This document shows, piece by piece, positions 44,748 to 55,150 of a stretch of 64,000 nt of DNA; the first letter of the stretch is position 1, and each line of letters opens with the position of its first letter. The translations under genes and the position numbers were made by a program. The notes beneath the pieces are model-generated. The model had not been told where the DNA came from. It saw nothing but the letters and a program-made list of their open reading frames with translations, and did no database searches. This stretch comes from Sciurus carolinensis (taxonomy: Eukaryota > Chordata > Mammalia > Rodentia > Sciuridae): the NCBI RefSeq assembly GCF_902686445.1, contig NC_062214.1:88454738-88518737 (forward strand). Reading direction: 5' to 3'.

Positions 44748-45264
44748 TGTTTTACCCATTTTTCTAGTTTGACTTTTTCCAATTAATTTGTAGGGCATCT
44801 GTATATATGAGGGCTCTGAACACTTTATCATATCCATAACAAATATTTACGCCCATCTGATGTTGTCTCTGAGCTTGTCCGTGGAGTCTCTGAACATATA
44901 GATGAACAAATATTCAGACTTATTATGCGGTCTCATCTTTTCCTCCACGGCACTGGCCCTGGTTCCTGATTTGTTGAAGGAGAGGATTCCTACTCTGAGG
45001 CTACAAAACAAGACAAGAATTTTCCTAAATATTCACCTATATTTTAACCTTCTATTTTTTCAAATTTAGTCCCCAATCCAGATGGATGCAACTTGCTTTT
45101 TTCACTTACAGCATAGTTTCCTCATTTTAGCTTATAGCAAATATCTTTCTTTCTTTCTTTCTTTTCTTTAATGCTGCATCATATTCCACTGAAAGATATC
45201 CTACCCTATCTAACTTGGAGTATTTTTGGGCACTGAAGCTGTCCAGTTCTAAATATTATTTAGT

Positions 45265-45495
45265 AGTAATAATAATAGCTACAGATTATTGACTGTGTTT
45301 CTTACCTGCTAGAGACAGACCTAAATGGGTTGGGCATATTTGCTCACTTAACTCTCACGACACTGGCTTTATAGACTGCACAGTTGGTTCTATTATCTCT
45401 TTTTGTAAGTGAGGAAATTTGTCTTGTTAAGCTAGGAAACAAGTGGTGTGGCTAGGATACTGAAACAATCCAAGGTGGAAGGACACCCCACTCTT
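45265..45495 (-). repeat. MIR SINE
   Basis: Antisense MIR: 'taataatagctacagattat', 'gctcacttaactctcacgac', 'attatctctttttgtaagtg', 'ggaaacaagtggtgtggcta'. Confidence 0.8.
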
Positions 45496-45527
45496 AACCA
45501 TCACATACACTTTCTCTGGTAGGGTCT

Positions 45528-45856
45528 TTCCTTAGTATCCTTGAGGAATGGGCTTCAGGACCCCCGTGGATACTAAACTCCAAGGATGCTCAAGTCCCTC
45601 ATATCAAATAGCATAGTATTCCCTATAACCAATGGCCATCCTCCTATACACTTTAAATCATCTCTAGATTATTTTTGACATCCAATACAATATAAGTGCT
45701 ATGTAAATAATTGTTATACTGTATTGTTTAAGGAACAGTGATGGGGGAAGTCTGTACATGTTCAGCACAAGCACATTTTAAAAAAAATACTTTTCAATCT
45801 GAGGTTGGGTGAATTCTTGGATGTGGACCCATGGATATGGAGGGCTGACTGTATGT
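45528..45856 (-). mobile_element. MER2 (Tigger-type) DNA transposon
   Basis: Near full-length non-autonomous Tc1/mariner-type element in antisense. The right end 'catggatatggagggctgac' is the reverse complement of the MER2 terminus. Inside are 'aaatcatctctagattattt', 'tactgtattgtttaaggaac' and 'gtctgtacatgttcagcaca'. Fossil; no transposase. Confidence 0.9.
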
Positions 45857-46169
45857 ACAAATGTGACTTGAAATATCCACACCTGCACTTGTGAAGGATG
45901 AGACAGGAACAAATAAACATGTCTTAAGCTCCTTTCCTACCCAGGCCCTGTACTGGATGCCACCATCCGCTGCCGCCTGGAGTTCTTACAGAGGTCCTCT
46001 GAGTGCCAGGGTTATCCACTTTGCAGACAGAGAAACAAACCCAGTGCAGTTAAGCAATTCACCCAGGGCTTAGAGGTGACTGATGGGTTCAAACCCAGTT
46101 CCACGTGACTCATGTATTCTAACTTTTCACTTAGAAAGATATGTTCACTAGCTTTACAAGTAACACATG

Positions 46170-46400
46170 GATGAACCCAGAATTTTTTTCTTTTGCTGCT
46201 GCTAAACTATTTCCCTGGGATTCATTCCCAGAGTGGGATCACTGAGTCAAAGGGTATGAGTACTTTTATGGCTTTCCATCTACACTGCCAAATCGTTAAT
46301 ACCAAGGGCTGCACCCATGCTCTCTGTCACCGGCACCACAGAGAGCTTCATGTCCTTCAGATTCAAATGCGCAACGGAGAAACTGAAGTTCCTGGAGCTG
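46170..46400 (-). mobile_element. Old L1 (L1ME-like) fragment, antisense
   Basis: 'attcattcccagagtgggat', 'cactgagtcaaagggtatga' and 'acactgccaaatcg' mark the antisense ORF2 C-terminal region. 'aagggctgcacccatgc' follows. The frames of 60-97 codons running through it are repeat-derived. Confidence 0.8.
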
Positions 46401-46700
46401 CCGCCTGGGCAATGCAGTCAGCCCCCCGCAGAAGCGTTTTGCAGAGATCTGGTGAACAAGCATTCCTGTTTCCCCCACATGCCTGAAGAAGTGGGTTTAC
46501 CGACTGGATGCTTTTGTTTTTATTTTGTTTTGCAGAATTGTTCCTCTCTTGTGAAATCGTTCAAAACGTGACTAAATGGGATTAAGCATAGTTAGGCTTG
46601 TCTTTTAAGGAAAGGACAAATCTGGGGGGGAACACAAAAATCTTCTGATGTGCAGCTCCTTGGGGAAAGCATTCTCAGCAGCTTGGCCAGGGAGGGGGCC
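46401..46700. other. Short unique flank of CpG island
   Basis: No feature recognised between the L1 fragment and the GC-rich region. Confidence 0.4.
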
Positions 46701-46718
46701 GCCACCCTGGGAGCTAGA

Positions 46719-46749
46719 GGGGGCAGCTGGGGGGCAGCGGGGGTGGGGG
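46719..46749 (+). other. G-quadruplex-prone run
   Basis: Four G runs of 5, 6, 5 and 5 separated by loops CAGCT, CAGC and T. This meets the common G4 pattern with long G runs and short loops, and lies about 100-200 bp from the CpG-island core. Confidence 0.7.
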
Positions 46750-46839
46750 TACATCTTAGGACAGGGGCAGCCGAAGAGGAGAGGGCATCTCAGGGAGGGG
46801 GTATCCCTGGGAACTGGCATCTCGGGGAGGGTCGGGCCG

Positions 46840-47225
46840 GGGTGAGGGCGCGGGCGCGGCTCTGCCCCCTCCCCGGCGCCCGCGGGGCCCCTAGCTGGCG
46901 GGCGGGGGCGGCCGATAAGGCGGGAGCGGCCCGTCGCCACGGCGGCCCCGGCCCGGCGGGAAGGCGGGAAGGGGCCCGGCCGGGCGAGCGCAGATAACGC
47001 CCGGCGCTGGGGCTGCCGAGACTGGGAGACGCCGCGGCCGCGGGAGATAGAGGCGCGCTGGCCCGGCGGCTCCCGGGCGCGCAGCCTGCAGCCCGGGGGC
47101 GGCGGGTGGGGACGCGCCCCGGGCCTTGAGGGCGCAGGGGCCGCGCGGCGGGGTTGCGCCGACCTCAGTGCGCGCGCCTGGGCCAGGCCCCGGCTGCCGG
47201 GGGACCCCAGACCACCGCCTTCCCC
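46840..47225. promoter_or_regulatory. CpG island with GATA sites, candidate promoter
   Basis: The densest CpG region of the window: very high GC with many CG dinucleotides from 'ggtcgggccggggtgagggc' through 'gtgcgcgcgcctgggcc'. GATAAG is at 46914-46919 and GATAAC at 46993-46998, 79 bp apart, both inside the CpG-rich core. No TATA box. No exon or splice donor that I can defend follows on either strand, and the 115-123 codon frames through the island are low-complexity Arg/Gly/Pro/Ala products of GC-rich DNA. It may be the promoter of an unannotated or non-coding transcript, or an alternative first exon of a gene outside the window. Confidence 0.6.
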
Positions 47226-48032
47226 AGGCCTGCAGTGCCTTCGTCGGTGAAAGGACCCCCAAGTATGGTTAGCGACCTCTGCGCACCCCGGATGTGACAG
47301 GGCACTCGCGCCACTCTGTCACCGCGTTTGACTCTCAGTTCTAGAGCGACGTGTTGGTGAGGTTGCTCCGCTCCAGGGATGGCGGGTTAAGCCCAGGGAG
47401 ATTAAGGGCTTGGCCTGACCACCTGGCCGCTGAGCATCTGATGGAGTCCTGAATCCGATGCTCTTTCCACCACCCCACAAAGAGGGGCTTTTCCGGGCTA
47501 GAGTCTGACAAGGAAATCTCTGAGTGGCATTTGCATTCTGCCTTTTCAAATTCCTCAAATTCCCCACATAAAATTCAGTTGGCTGCCAGACAGCGAGGCA
47601 GGAGGCCTGGGGGAGAGGAAGGCCGGGCTGGGAGAGGCCTCGCAGGGGCAGCAAACTGGCCCCAACTCTGCGCAGAGAAACAGCTCTGGGGATGGGTGGA
47701 AACTGACACACAGAGGGAACCTCCCTTGACTCGCCCCACTCCCAGAGGCAGAGTCTCCAACAGCAAGCCAGGCCCGACTTCTCCACCTGGCATCCCGGGC
47801 CCTGCCTGGCCTGGCCCTGACCCCTCCTGTACCTGCCAGGCCTCCCTAGCACCCTCCCGCTGCTGTGCAGAGTTGGCCTGCCTCTCTTGGTTTCTAGGCA
47901 GTCCTAAAACTTTACTCTCTCTCCCATAGATGCCTTCCCACTCCACAAAGGATTTTATTCTTTATGCCTCCCACCTAAAGGACTTTCCAAGGACTTTTTT
48001 TTTTTTTTTTTTTTTTTTAATTAAGCTGCCTT
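47226..48032. other. Unique sequence downstream of CpG island
   Basis: No repeat until a T tract at 47997-48018. Overlapping 100-177 codon frames on both strands at 47319-47946 have no recognised domain. Confidence 0.45.
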
Positions 48033-48238
48033 AAAAACTGCACCCATGCGTAATCACAGCCTCTTGGGGGGACTGAGGTAGGAGGATCACATGTTCAAGG
48101 TCCACCTCAGCAACTTAGCGAGGCCCTGTCTCAAAATAAAAAATAAAAAGTGCTGGGAATGTGACTCAGTGGTTAAATGCCCTTGTGTTCAATCCCTGGT
48201 ACCAAAAGGAAAAAAGAAAAGAAAGAAAAAAAAAAAAG
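48033..48238 (+). mobile_element. MEN SINE
   Basis: Sense composite: 'tgcgtaatcacagcctcttg', 'tcaaggtccacctcagcaac', linker 'caaaataaaaaataaaa', ID half 'gtgctgggaatgtgactcag' and a long A/G tail. Confidence 0.9.
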
Positions 48239-48304
48239 GACTGAGATGCGGGATCTCATTTTGTCTTCCCAATATGGCCATAACAATTAAAGTTTCCTTT
48301 CCTG

Positions 48305-48308
<4 letters not shown>

Positions 48309-48376
<68 letters not shown>
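48309..48376 (+). repeat. (TC)20(AC)14 compound microsatellite
   Basis: Twenty TC units (48309-48348) directly joined to fourteen AC units (48349-48376), without interruption. Confidence 0.95.
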
Positions 48377-48379
<3 letters not shown>

Positions 48380-48427
48380 TAACTTTTTAAAAAACCACCA
48401 TACCCAAGTAAGATTTGGCTCCTCTGT

Positions 48428-48630
48428 AATACAGACACCATTTATTGCATACAGACTATATGCCAGGCCTTTCATACAGTTTCAAATCCTATCAACAACC
48501 CCAGGATACTGGTACTATTATCCCCATTTTACAGATAAGGAAAAGTGAGCTCAGAGAGGGTCAGTAGCTTTACCAAGTGACAAAGCTAGGGATCTAGTAG
48601 GCTTAGGCCTAGATTCAGACTGTGAAGAAA
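48428..48630 (-). repeat. MIR SINE, well preserved
   Basis: Antisense MIR: 'tatgccaggcctttcataca', 'tattatccccattttacaga', 'taaggaaaagtgagctcaga', 'agtgacaaagctagggatct'. Confidence 0.92.
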
Positions 48631-49061
48631 GAGCAGCTGACTAGGGACCTTAGTTTGTCTGGACATTCAGGCACCAGCATAGTGACTGCTTCTGGGTGAA
48701 TCCTTCCCTCACTCTGGGCCTCATTTGGCTAGGAGAGAAATGGACAGCTTGAGCCCTGAAGGGTAGGGATAAGGCTGGGTCCATAGGCCAGCCCTGCTTC
48801 TGGGGAATTCTGGGGTACAGGTATGCCCCTTCTGCCCCAGGTTACAACCACTGGCTGAATTCTCTGGGCCCCCATCACCCAGGCCTAGCTTGGAAGCAAC
48901 AGTGAATCTTCCATTTCCTTCTAATGGGCAACCAGTTTCCTCAGTCTCTGTGTACATCCCCCTGTCCCCTGCCCTGTTCCTTCCCTGCTCCTACCCCCAA
49001 CACCCTGAGGGCTCTGCTTCCCCTCTCCCGGCTCAAACCTGAGGAAAAGCCTGTCACAGTT

Positions 49062-49085
49062 GGATATGGATATGGATATGGATAT
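49062..49085 (+). repeat. (GGATAT)4 hexanucleotide repeat
   Basis: Four perfect copies of GGATAT, followed by a decayed unit. Confidence 0.93.
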
Positions 49086-50285
49086 GAATGAGTTCAAGTT
49101 ACCAGCATACTCTTCCTGAAATATGCATGCTATCAGCCTGGGATTCTGGACAGTTACTAACTTGGGGTAATGAGTCCCTCCTGCCCAGGCTGGAAGTCTG
49201 GTCCTGCCCAGTGTATCTGGAATTCCATATTTTTATATTTTTATTGGTTTTCCCCCTACCCCCACATCCTGAGCTGGGGAGAGAGTTTATAGGAGCCCAC
49301 TAATTAACAGAGAACAGAAGCCTTTTTATTTCATAAATAAAAGCATAGATGTCTGTATGAATAGAAATGCAGTACGTTCCCTGAAGAATGTCTAAGCCTT
49401 TAAAAATGTTCCCCCAGGGCTTGGCAGGTGAGCCCTGAGGGGCTTTTCCATGGGAGACCTTTGGTGAGTGGGGGCACTGACTGTCCCTCGGGGGGAGGGG
49501 CTCCTCGGGCTGGGGCTGTTTTGCGGCATGGTGGTCCAGGTCGCAGCTGCTGCCGGCACCCAATCTGGCCCCAGTTGCACCAGCCCTTCTCCACAGGGGC
49601 TTCTTTGCTGGGCCTGTAAGCGAGATGAGAGAAGAGTCCATGACAGCCATCCCCAGAGGAATAGGGCTGGATTTTGGTGAGTCAGGTGCAGCCGTGAGAT
49701 CTTAGGCAAATCCCTAGCCAGCTGGACCTCATGTTCCTCCCTGTGAGGAGTGACAGGGGCCGGTGAGGAGAGCCCTAGGGTTTCCTGTTCCAAGGGCCTG
49801 TGCTGCTGTTCAGAGGCTATGCTGGGAGCAGAAGGTAGACCCAGAGCTGGACCACAGGTGTCACATCTCACGCAGTTCTGGGACATGGGCTGCTGTGTCC
49901 TCACAGGCACACAACTTTACATTAGCTACACAGACACAGAAACTGAGGCACCCAGACATCATCAGAGAGCCAGGCAGGAATGACTCACACATTCCTTCAA
50001 GTGTGGAAACTGAGGCCAGGAAGCCCAGCAACTCTGTCACTGCCCCCTGCAAAGGCCAAGCAATTGTCACCTGGGCCCTTGCTTCCTCAGGATAACAACC
50101 TGAGAAGCGCAAAGTAAAGGTCACGCAACCAGGCAGGCCACTAGCCATCACAGGCTCAGTTTCCATGGCTGTAGCCCTAGACTAACTGGACAGCCAGGTG
50201 GACACAATAAGGGGACGGCAACTGCTCGGAAACAGACAGTAGAATTATGCTGGGCTTCCATTGAGAGCACAGCAGCCTGAGTGAC

Positions 50286-50297
50286 GCCACCTGGTGG
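50286..50297 (-). promoter_or_regulatory. CTCF core motif
   Basis: GCCACCTGGTGG matches every position of the CTCF core in the reverse-complement form GCCMYCTRSTGG. It lies outside recognised repeats. A core match alone predicts occupancy poorly, so confidence is moderate. Confidence 0.4.
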
Positions 50298-50754
50298 CTG
50301 AATCCCATCACTGCATGAGCTCCAGAGGCTGGGAGGCCAAGGCCTTCTGGTCAGATTTCCCAGAGCTTCCAGAAAGAACCTGCAAGACAGCTTTAAGCTG
50401 GGACCCTGAGGTGGCTGAAAGAATTGAGACGAAGCTAGCTTGACTACTGGAACAGCTTCCACTGTAGTCGTGACATTGAAAAGGGTCAATTATTTGGCTC
50501 CGGGGATCTGAAGCATGTAAGCTCCTCATTTCCACCTAGGGATTCCTGTACCTCTATCACAACGGGGATCTGAGACCTTGGGAATGCTAGCCTTCGACTG
50601 AGGTCACACAGCAAGTTGGGAAGATGACAGGCCCAGAATTAATTCAGTGCTGTGTGTAGCACAGCCTAGTGTTTTAGTTTACCTGCTGTGTGATCTTCTG
50701 CCAATTATGCAGCATCTCTGAGCCTCGATTTCTTCATTAGAAAAAGAGAATTAG

Positions 50755-50846
50755 GTCTGGGGGTATAGTTCAGTGGTAGATCACCTGCCTAACATGTTCA
50801 AGGCCCTGGTAGGATCCCTAGCACTACAAGAAAAGAAAGAAAGAAC
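50755..50846 (+). mobile_element. ID SINE
   Basis: Sense ID: 'ctgggggtatagttcagtgg', 'tcacctgcctaacatgttca', 'aggatccctagcactaca' and an AAAAGAAAG tail. Confidence 0.88.
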
Positions 50847-51267
50847 TGTTACAAAGATCAAACGACATACTGTGTACAAATTGCTTTGCAGATGAGCTGT
50901 GCTTATCATGTCTGTTCCAGCAGATGTTCCCCATCGTCACCTCTCCTCACCCTCACTGTGGTGAAGGGCCCTTTTAGCACCATTTCAGAAAAGAGGACAT
51001 GCACTGGACTTAGAGAACTGGAACACCTTGCCCTGGAATACACTAAGTGGTCAGGCAGGAATTTTGACGCTGGCTGTTCCAGAAGGGACTGGATGATGGA
51101 AGCCCACTTTCAGGAAAAAACAAAACAAAACAAAGCAAAACAAAAGAGAACAATGAAGGGCAATGGGATCAATGTCAGCACCTGATGATTCTGTGACAGG
51201 GTATATGCAAAGACAATGGCATTATTGCAATTTTTCTTTGACTTTTAAATTTTATCAACAGAAGTGT
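50847..51267. other. Unique sequence
   Basis: No gene or clear repeat. A CAAAA-rich stretch at about 51115-51145 may be an old SINE tail. Confidence 0.4.
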
Positions 51268-51468
51268 ATGAACTGGACATGGTGGGCACACCTGTGATCC
51301 CAGGGGCTTGGGCTTGGAAGGATTGTGAGTTCAAAGCCAGCCTCAGCAACTTAGGGAGTTGCTAAGCAACTCAGTGAGACCCTGTCTCTAAATAAGATAC
51401 AAAAAAGGGCTAGGGATGTGGCTCAGTGGTTGAGTGCCCCCGCGTATAATCCCGAGTACCAAAAAAAA
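51268..51468 (+). mobile_element. MEN SINE
   Basis: Sense composite: 'tggtgggcacacctgtgatc', 'tcaaagccagcctcagcaac', 'actcagtgagaccctgtctc', linker 'taaataagatacaaaaa', ID half 'gggctagggatgtggctcag'. Confidence 0.93.
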
Positions 51469-52297
51469 GTGTTTGAAAGCCTCAGTTATTTCAAATTTCT
51501 ACCTAGTTCCCTCTACCATCCTCCTGGGAGCAGATGAAAATTCAGATCTCTCAAGTTCTTTGCTCTAGACTGGTGGCCCAGCTCCTGGGTCCGCTGGCGG
51601 GAAAGGTGGCTGCTAGCAATTCCCCTGCCATCCACTTGTGGGAAGCCAGGGGGGCCCCTGCCCTGCAGCCAGTGTCACCCAGGTCCTCTCCTCAGCCTCT
51701 CTGTCTCCCAGTCCCCCACCCCACCCCTGCCGGGGTCGACCAGGCTGTGGTGTGAGACTGAGGTGGGGTTTATTTATAAATCCCCGCTGCTTATGAATCA
51801 CTGAAGGAACTGCTCACAGACTGGAGACAAAAGTCTGGGGCCGCCTGGCCGGGAGGAAACACTCTTTAGATTCGACTTTCCCCTTGGCACAGGCCTCCCC
51901 ACGCCTGGCCTGACCGGGCTCTGCCAGCCCCTTCTGTTCTCAGAGGCAGAAGCGCACTGGCCGCCAAGTTCTGCCGGCCTGTCAGCCTGGCTGTGTAAAC
52001 AGGACCCGGGGCTGGCGGCCCAGCCCCACACTGGAAATGAGCCTGCCTTCCGCAGCCCGGCCACTTCCTCTTCACGTCCGGAGACTCCTCAGAGTTCGAA
52101 TGAGGGCCGGGTGGACAGGAGGGAAGGAGAAGCTGGGACCTTGCCCTGCATGGTCTTCATCGGTCTTGATGGAGGTTCAGTAGACAAATGGAAGGGTCAG
52201 AGGACTCCTAAGCGGCCATCAAAGCCCAGTATAAGTGAACCCGCTCTGGGAAACCATCCCACTGCTCTGGGCCTGCCCCTTATTGTAGTTTATACTT
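51469..52297. other. Unique GC-rich sequence with ETS/FOX-like motifs
   Basis: No gene seen. The stretch at about 51830-52100 is GC-rich, non-repetitive and carries the motif pair listed next; it looks like a candidate enhancer. Confidence 0.45.
51995..52070. promoter_or_regulatory. FOX:ETS-like site with nearby ETS site
   Basis: GTAAACAGGA at 51995-52004 fits a forkhead half fused to an ETS GGA core. CCACTTCCTC at 52061-52070 is an ETS site in reverse orientation. 'cactggaaatgag' lies between. Suggestive of an endothelial or blood enhancer, by motif only. Confidence 0.3.
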
Positions 52298-52370
52298 TAG
52301 TTACATTCAGTCAACATGTATTGAGCACCTAGTGTGTGCAAGGTACTCGTGAGGCAGGGGGTCATGGAGA
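52298..52370 (-). repeat. L2 3' end
   Basis: Antisense L2: 'cattcagtcaacatgtattg', 'agcacctagtgtgtgcaagg'. Confidence 0.7.
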
Positions 52371-52549
52371 TATCTTATTCACATTATCATTAATTCCTTT
52401 CATTCAACTACATTCAATTGTGAGTTTCTTAAGGTAGGATTTCTTAAGGTCTAATTCATGATCTGTTTGATTCTATTTAGTGCCTAGCATGGTACCTGCA
52501 CATGGTAGAAGCAATGCAAAGTTTCATTGCATTGACCTGCATTTAACAG

Positions 52550-52660
52550 GCACATTTTATCCCCAGAACTGCTGACGTCATCCCCATTTTACAGCTGACC
52601 AGACCCTTGGATGGATTTACGGAAGGCTCCCGAGTTAGTAAGTGGTGGGGATTTAAGCCT
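52550..52660 (-). repeat. MIR fragment
   Basis: Antisense MIR: 'gtcatccccattttacagct', 'gagttagtaagtggtgggga', 'tttaagcc'. Confidence 0.7.
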
Positions 52661-53439
52661 TTGCTGGTAACCCCAGCTCCGCTGAGGGAGGCTTCCCATT
52701 AGAGAAGGGAGAAGGCTTTGCTTTTCACAAATGTACAGAACTTCTGCAAAAGCCTTGAAGCAGGTGAAATAGAATTCACTAGAATAAGAACCCCTGAGAT
52801 GCTTGCCTCTCTCCTGTGCCCCGCCCCCCAAGAGACTCCTGCACTGCATCTGCCTTGCTGGCGACAGCTCCCACAGCCCTGCCCTGTCCAGCCTCCAGGG
52901 GGTGGCCTGGAGACATGCCCCAGGTGATGGACGGACAGATTCCACTATCAGAGGAGAATCAGTCCCTGGATTAAAAGAAAAGAAAATTACCTCCCACCCT
53001 GAAATGAGCAGAACCCATGGGACCGGAAGGCTCTGGCCTCAACCTGTGTGGCTGTGGAAACGTTGGAGCATCTGGGTAAAATGAGTTAAGCCATGAGATG
53101 GATGATCATTAGGGCGGCCTGTGCTGCTCTAGTTACTTCCTAAATAAACTAAGATCTCAATGACCCTAAAGTGCCTGAAGCAGGAGAAGAAGAGAGGGAT
53201 GCTGTGTCCTGTTCCTCCTCTGTCCCTGTCATTCTGCAAAGCAACATGGCAGGCACTCCATCAATTCTTGCTGATGATCTAAAGTGATTAGGCCTGGGGA
53301 GTAGACTCAGTGACATCTCCAGGTCCTGTTGCCCGAGAATTCTGGGAGATGAACCCCCCTGAATGAGGTCTCTTGAAGCCTCTTGCCTCAGCCAGTGAGA
53401 GGGATCTTCACACCCACTGTCCCACTTAACTTGCAATCT
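52661..53439. other. Unique sequence
   Basis: No gene supported. Frames of up to 118 codons overlap on both strands without recognisable motifs. Confidence 0.4.
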
Positions 53440-53545
53440 TTTGAATTGGACTCCATGAAGTCCTATATTACAAGCGGGAAAACCTACCTCAGAGGGGCGA
53501 GATGACTTGCCCAAAGCCACTAGGCCAAAAAGAGATTTCAAGCCA
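53440..53545 (-). repeat. MIR fragment
   Basis: Antisense MIR: 'cctatattacaagcgggaaa', 'gagatgacttgcccaaagcc', 'actaggcc'. Confidence 0.7.
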
Positions 53546-53634
53546 AGGATCCAAAATGAAGTCAGGGGCTCAGTTGTACTAGTTTTAGTGTCCAAGGCCC
53601 TGGTCAGGGTCTGAATCTGAGCCAAGACTCTCAT

Positions 53635-54025
53635 GAACTGTGTGACCTGGAGCCGGCTCATTCGCCTGAGATGTGGTGTCCATCTCAGTAAATGAGGACA
53701 ATGACACTTACTGGTTGTTGGGAAATTTAACCCCAGCAGCAGATGCCAGGCCTCACTGCAGTGTTGGCCTGAGTGGGACCCAATCCACGAGTGTGGGCTA
53801 TCCCACTCCTACGCCAAGAGTCCACCGGTGTTCAGGATTCTCCCTCGTGAGGACCTCAGTGTCCCAGCCAGAACAACAGGAAAGGAGATGTGCACCACCC
53901 CACCACAGGGGCCCGGCAGGGACATTAGACCCTGAACTGCAAAACTTCCCGCTATGTGCTGGTGCCTGGCGAGGTGCCCACACAAAGTGGGTGCTCTGTA
54001 AATATTGTTGAATGAATGAATGTTG
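53635..54025 (+). repeat. MIR and L2 fragments
   Basis: A sense MIR piece begins the interval ('ctgtgtgacctggagccggc', 'atctcagtaaatgaggacaa'). A sense L2 3' end closes it ('gtaaatattgttgaatgaat'). The middle is not assigned. Confidence 0.6.
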
Positions 54026-55034
54026 TTTGGATGCTGAAAGGTCAACACTGCCACCATTTGCTATTCCAGGGGACAATGGGATGGCCTATTTCGAATGGGG
54101 GGCTGTCCCAGGATGCCTGAGGGGTGAGGTCACTGGTCTGTGTGTACCGCCCGCAGGAAGCTCACTAGCTTAATGCCTGATGCCAGTCGGCAGACGTTTC
54201 CTGGCTGGCAAGGGTACCCTGCCTCCTCCCCTTCCTCCTCCTCCTCCCCTCAGGCCCCCAGGCCTGGCATCTCTCCTTGCCTCAGGTCACGCCCTAGGAT
54301 TGGAATGCCTATGGCTCAGCTCAGGGATTCTCAGCTTCCAGGGACCCAGGACTCCTTTGTCCACAGCAGAGCTAGGGAAGACAAAGCTGCCATCCTCTCC
54401 AAAGCCCACCTCCACCCGTAGAGTCCCCTGGCCCTGCACCCGGAGGACTCCCCAATGGACCTCTTACCCGTTAGTCTGGTCTGACCTAAGCCTGGTCCTG
54501 GGGTCAGATCAACCCACACGGAAAGTGAAGCATCATCCTCAGAGGAGTGGACCAGCTGATGGGCCCTGGATCACCCCATGAGACACGGAGGCTACACTGC
54601 GCAAATGAAGCACACTTGCTCCCAAAGCAGAGCAGTCCCAGCAGCCTCTGTGTGACTGACACAGGGTGAAATGGGGCCCAGAGAGGCTAAGCCATTCCCC
54701 AGAATGGCACAGAAACCTCAACTCCTTTGAGAGCTGGGCTGGCTTTGGCTTTTGCAACTGTCTTTGGGCAAAACCCTTCTCTAGGCCTCCTCCCGCTCTG
54801 AGAAACAAGCAGAAAGAGCCAGACAGGTCGCTACCCCACCTGGCCTTCTGACTTCAAGTACACCTCTTCCACGCACAAACCCGCTCCATTTTCCCACTCA
54901 TGCAACTCCCCAGAGACTGCCACCCTTCCGTGCTTTTTCTGCTTCAGTGACAGAGTCCACAGCTTTGGCTCAGCCGGGTTAGTGACCCCTCACTTGTAAA
55001 CACCTCTGCAGTTGTAAAACCGCTTTCACAAACA
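54026..55034. other. Unique sequence
   Basis: No gene seen. A short CCT-rich stretch is at about 54223-54248. Overlapping frames of up to 133 codons are unsupported. Confidence 0.4.
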
Positions 55035-55150
55035 TGTTGTATCTAATCTCCTATGGCTTTATCTTACTGATAAAGAAACAGGCCCAGAGTGACTGTATGA
55101 CTCTCCCTATAGCTGACCAGCGGCACAGCTGGGATTTGAACCCATGTCTC
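55035..55150 (-). repeat. MIR SINE
   Basis: Antisense MIR: 'tttatcttactgataaagaa', 'agctgaccagcggcacagct', 'gggatttgaacccatg'. Confidence 0.78.

Larger units (their letters stand above)
43995..45262 (-). mobile_element. Old L1 (L1ME-like), antisense
   Basis: Discontinuous antisense L1 near the end of ORF2 and the 3' region. 'tagtctgtcatattccccag' and 'gttatccactctta' are at 44110-44160, 'ccaattaatttgtagggcatctgtatata' as adjacent blocks at 44779-44808, and 'gctgcatcatattccactga' at 45173-45192. Interrupted by a MEN and an ID. All frames are broken. Confidence 0.65.
48631..50754. other. Unique sequence, no gene supported
   Basis: About 2.1 kb with no recognised gene. MIR-like traces are near 49930-50030 ('acagaaactgaggcacccag', 'gtgtggaaactgaggccagg'). 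Frames of up to 172 codons at 49300-49910 overlap opposite-strand frames and lack domains. An exact CTCF core match is at 50286-50297. Confidence 0.45.

Noticed and set aside
46650..47262. Frames of 111-123 codons through the CpG island
   Set aside because: Arg/Gly/Ala/Pro-rich products typical of CpG islands; no start, splice or domain support.
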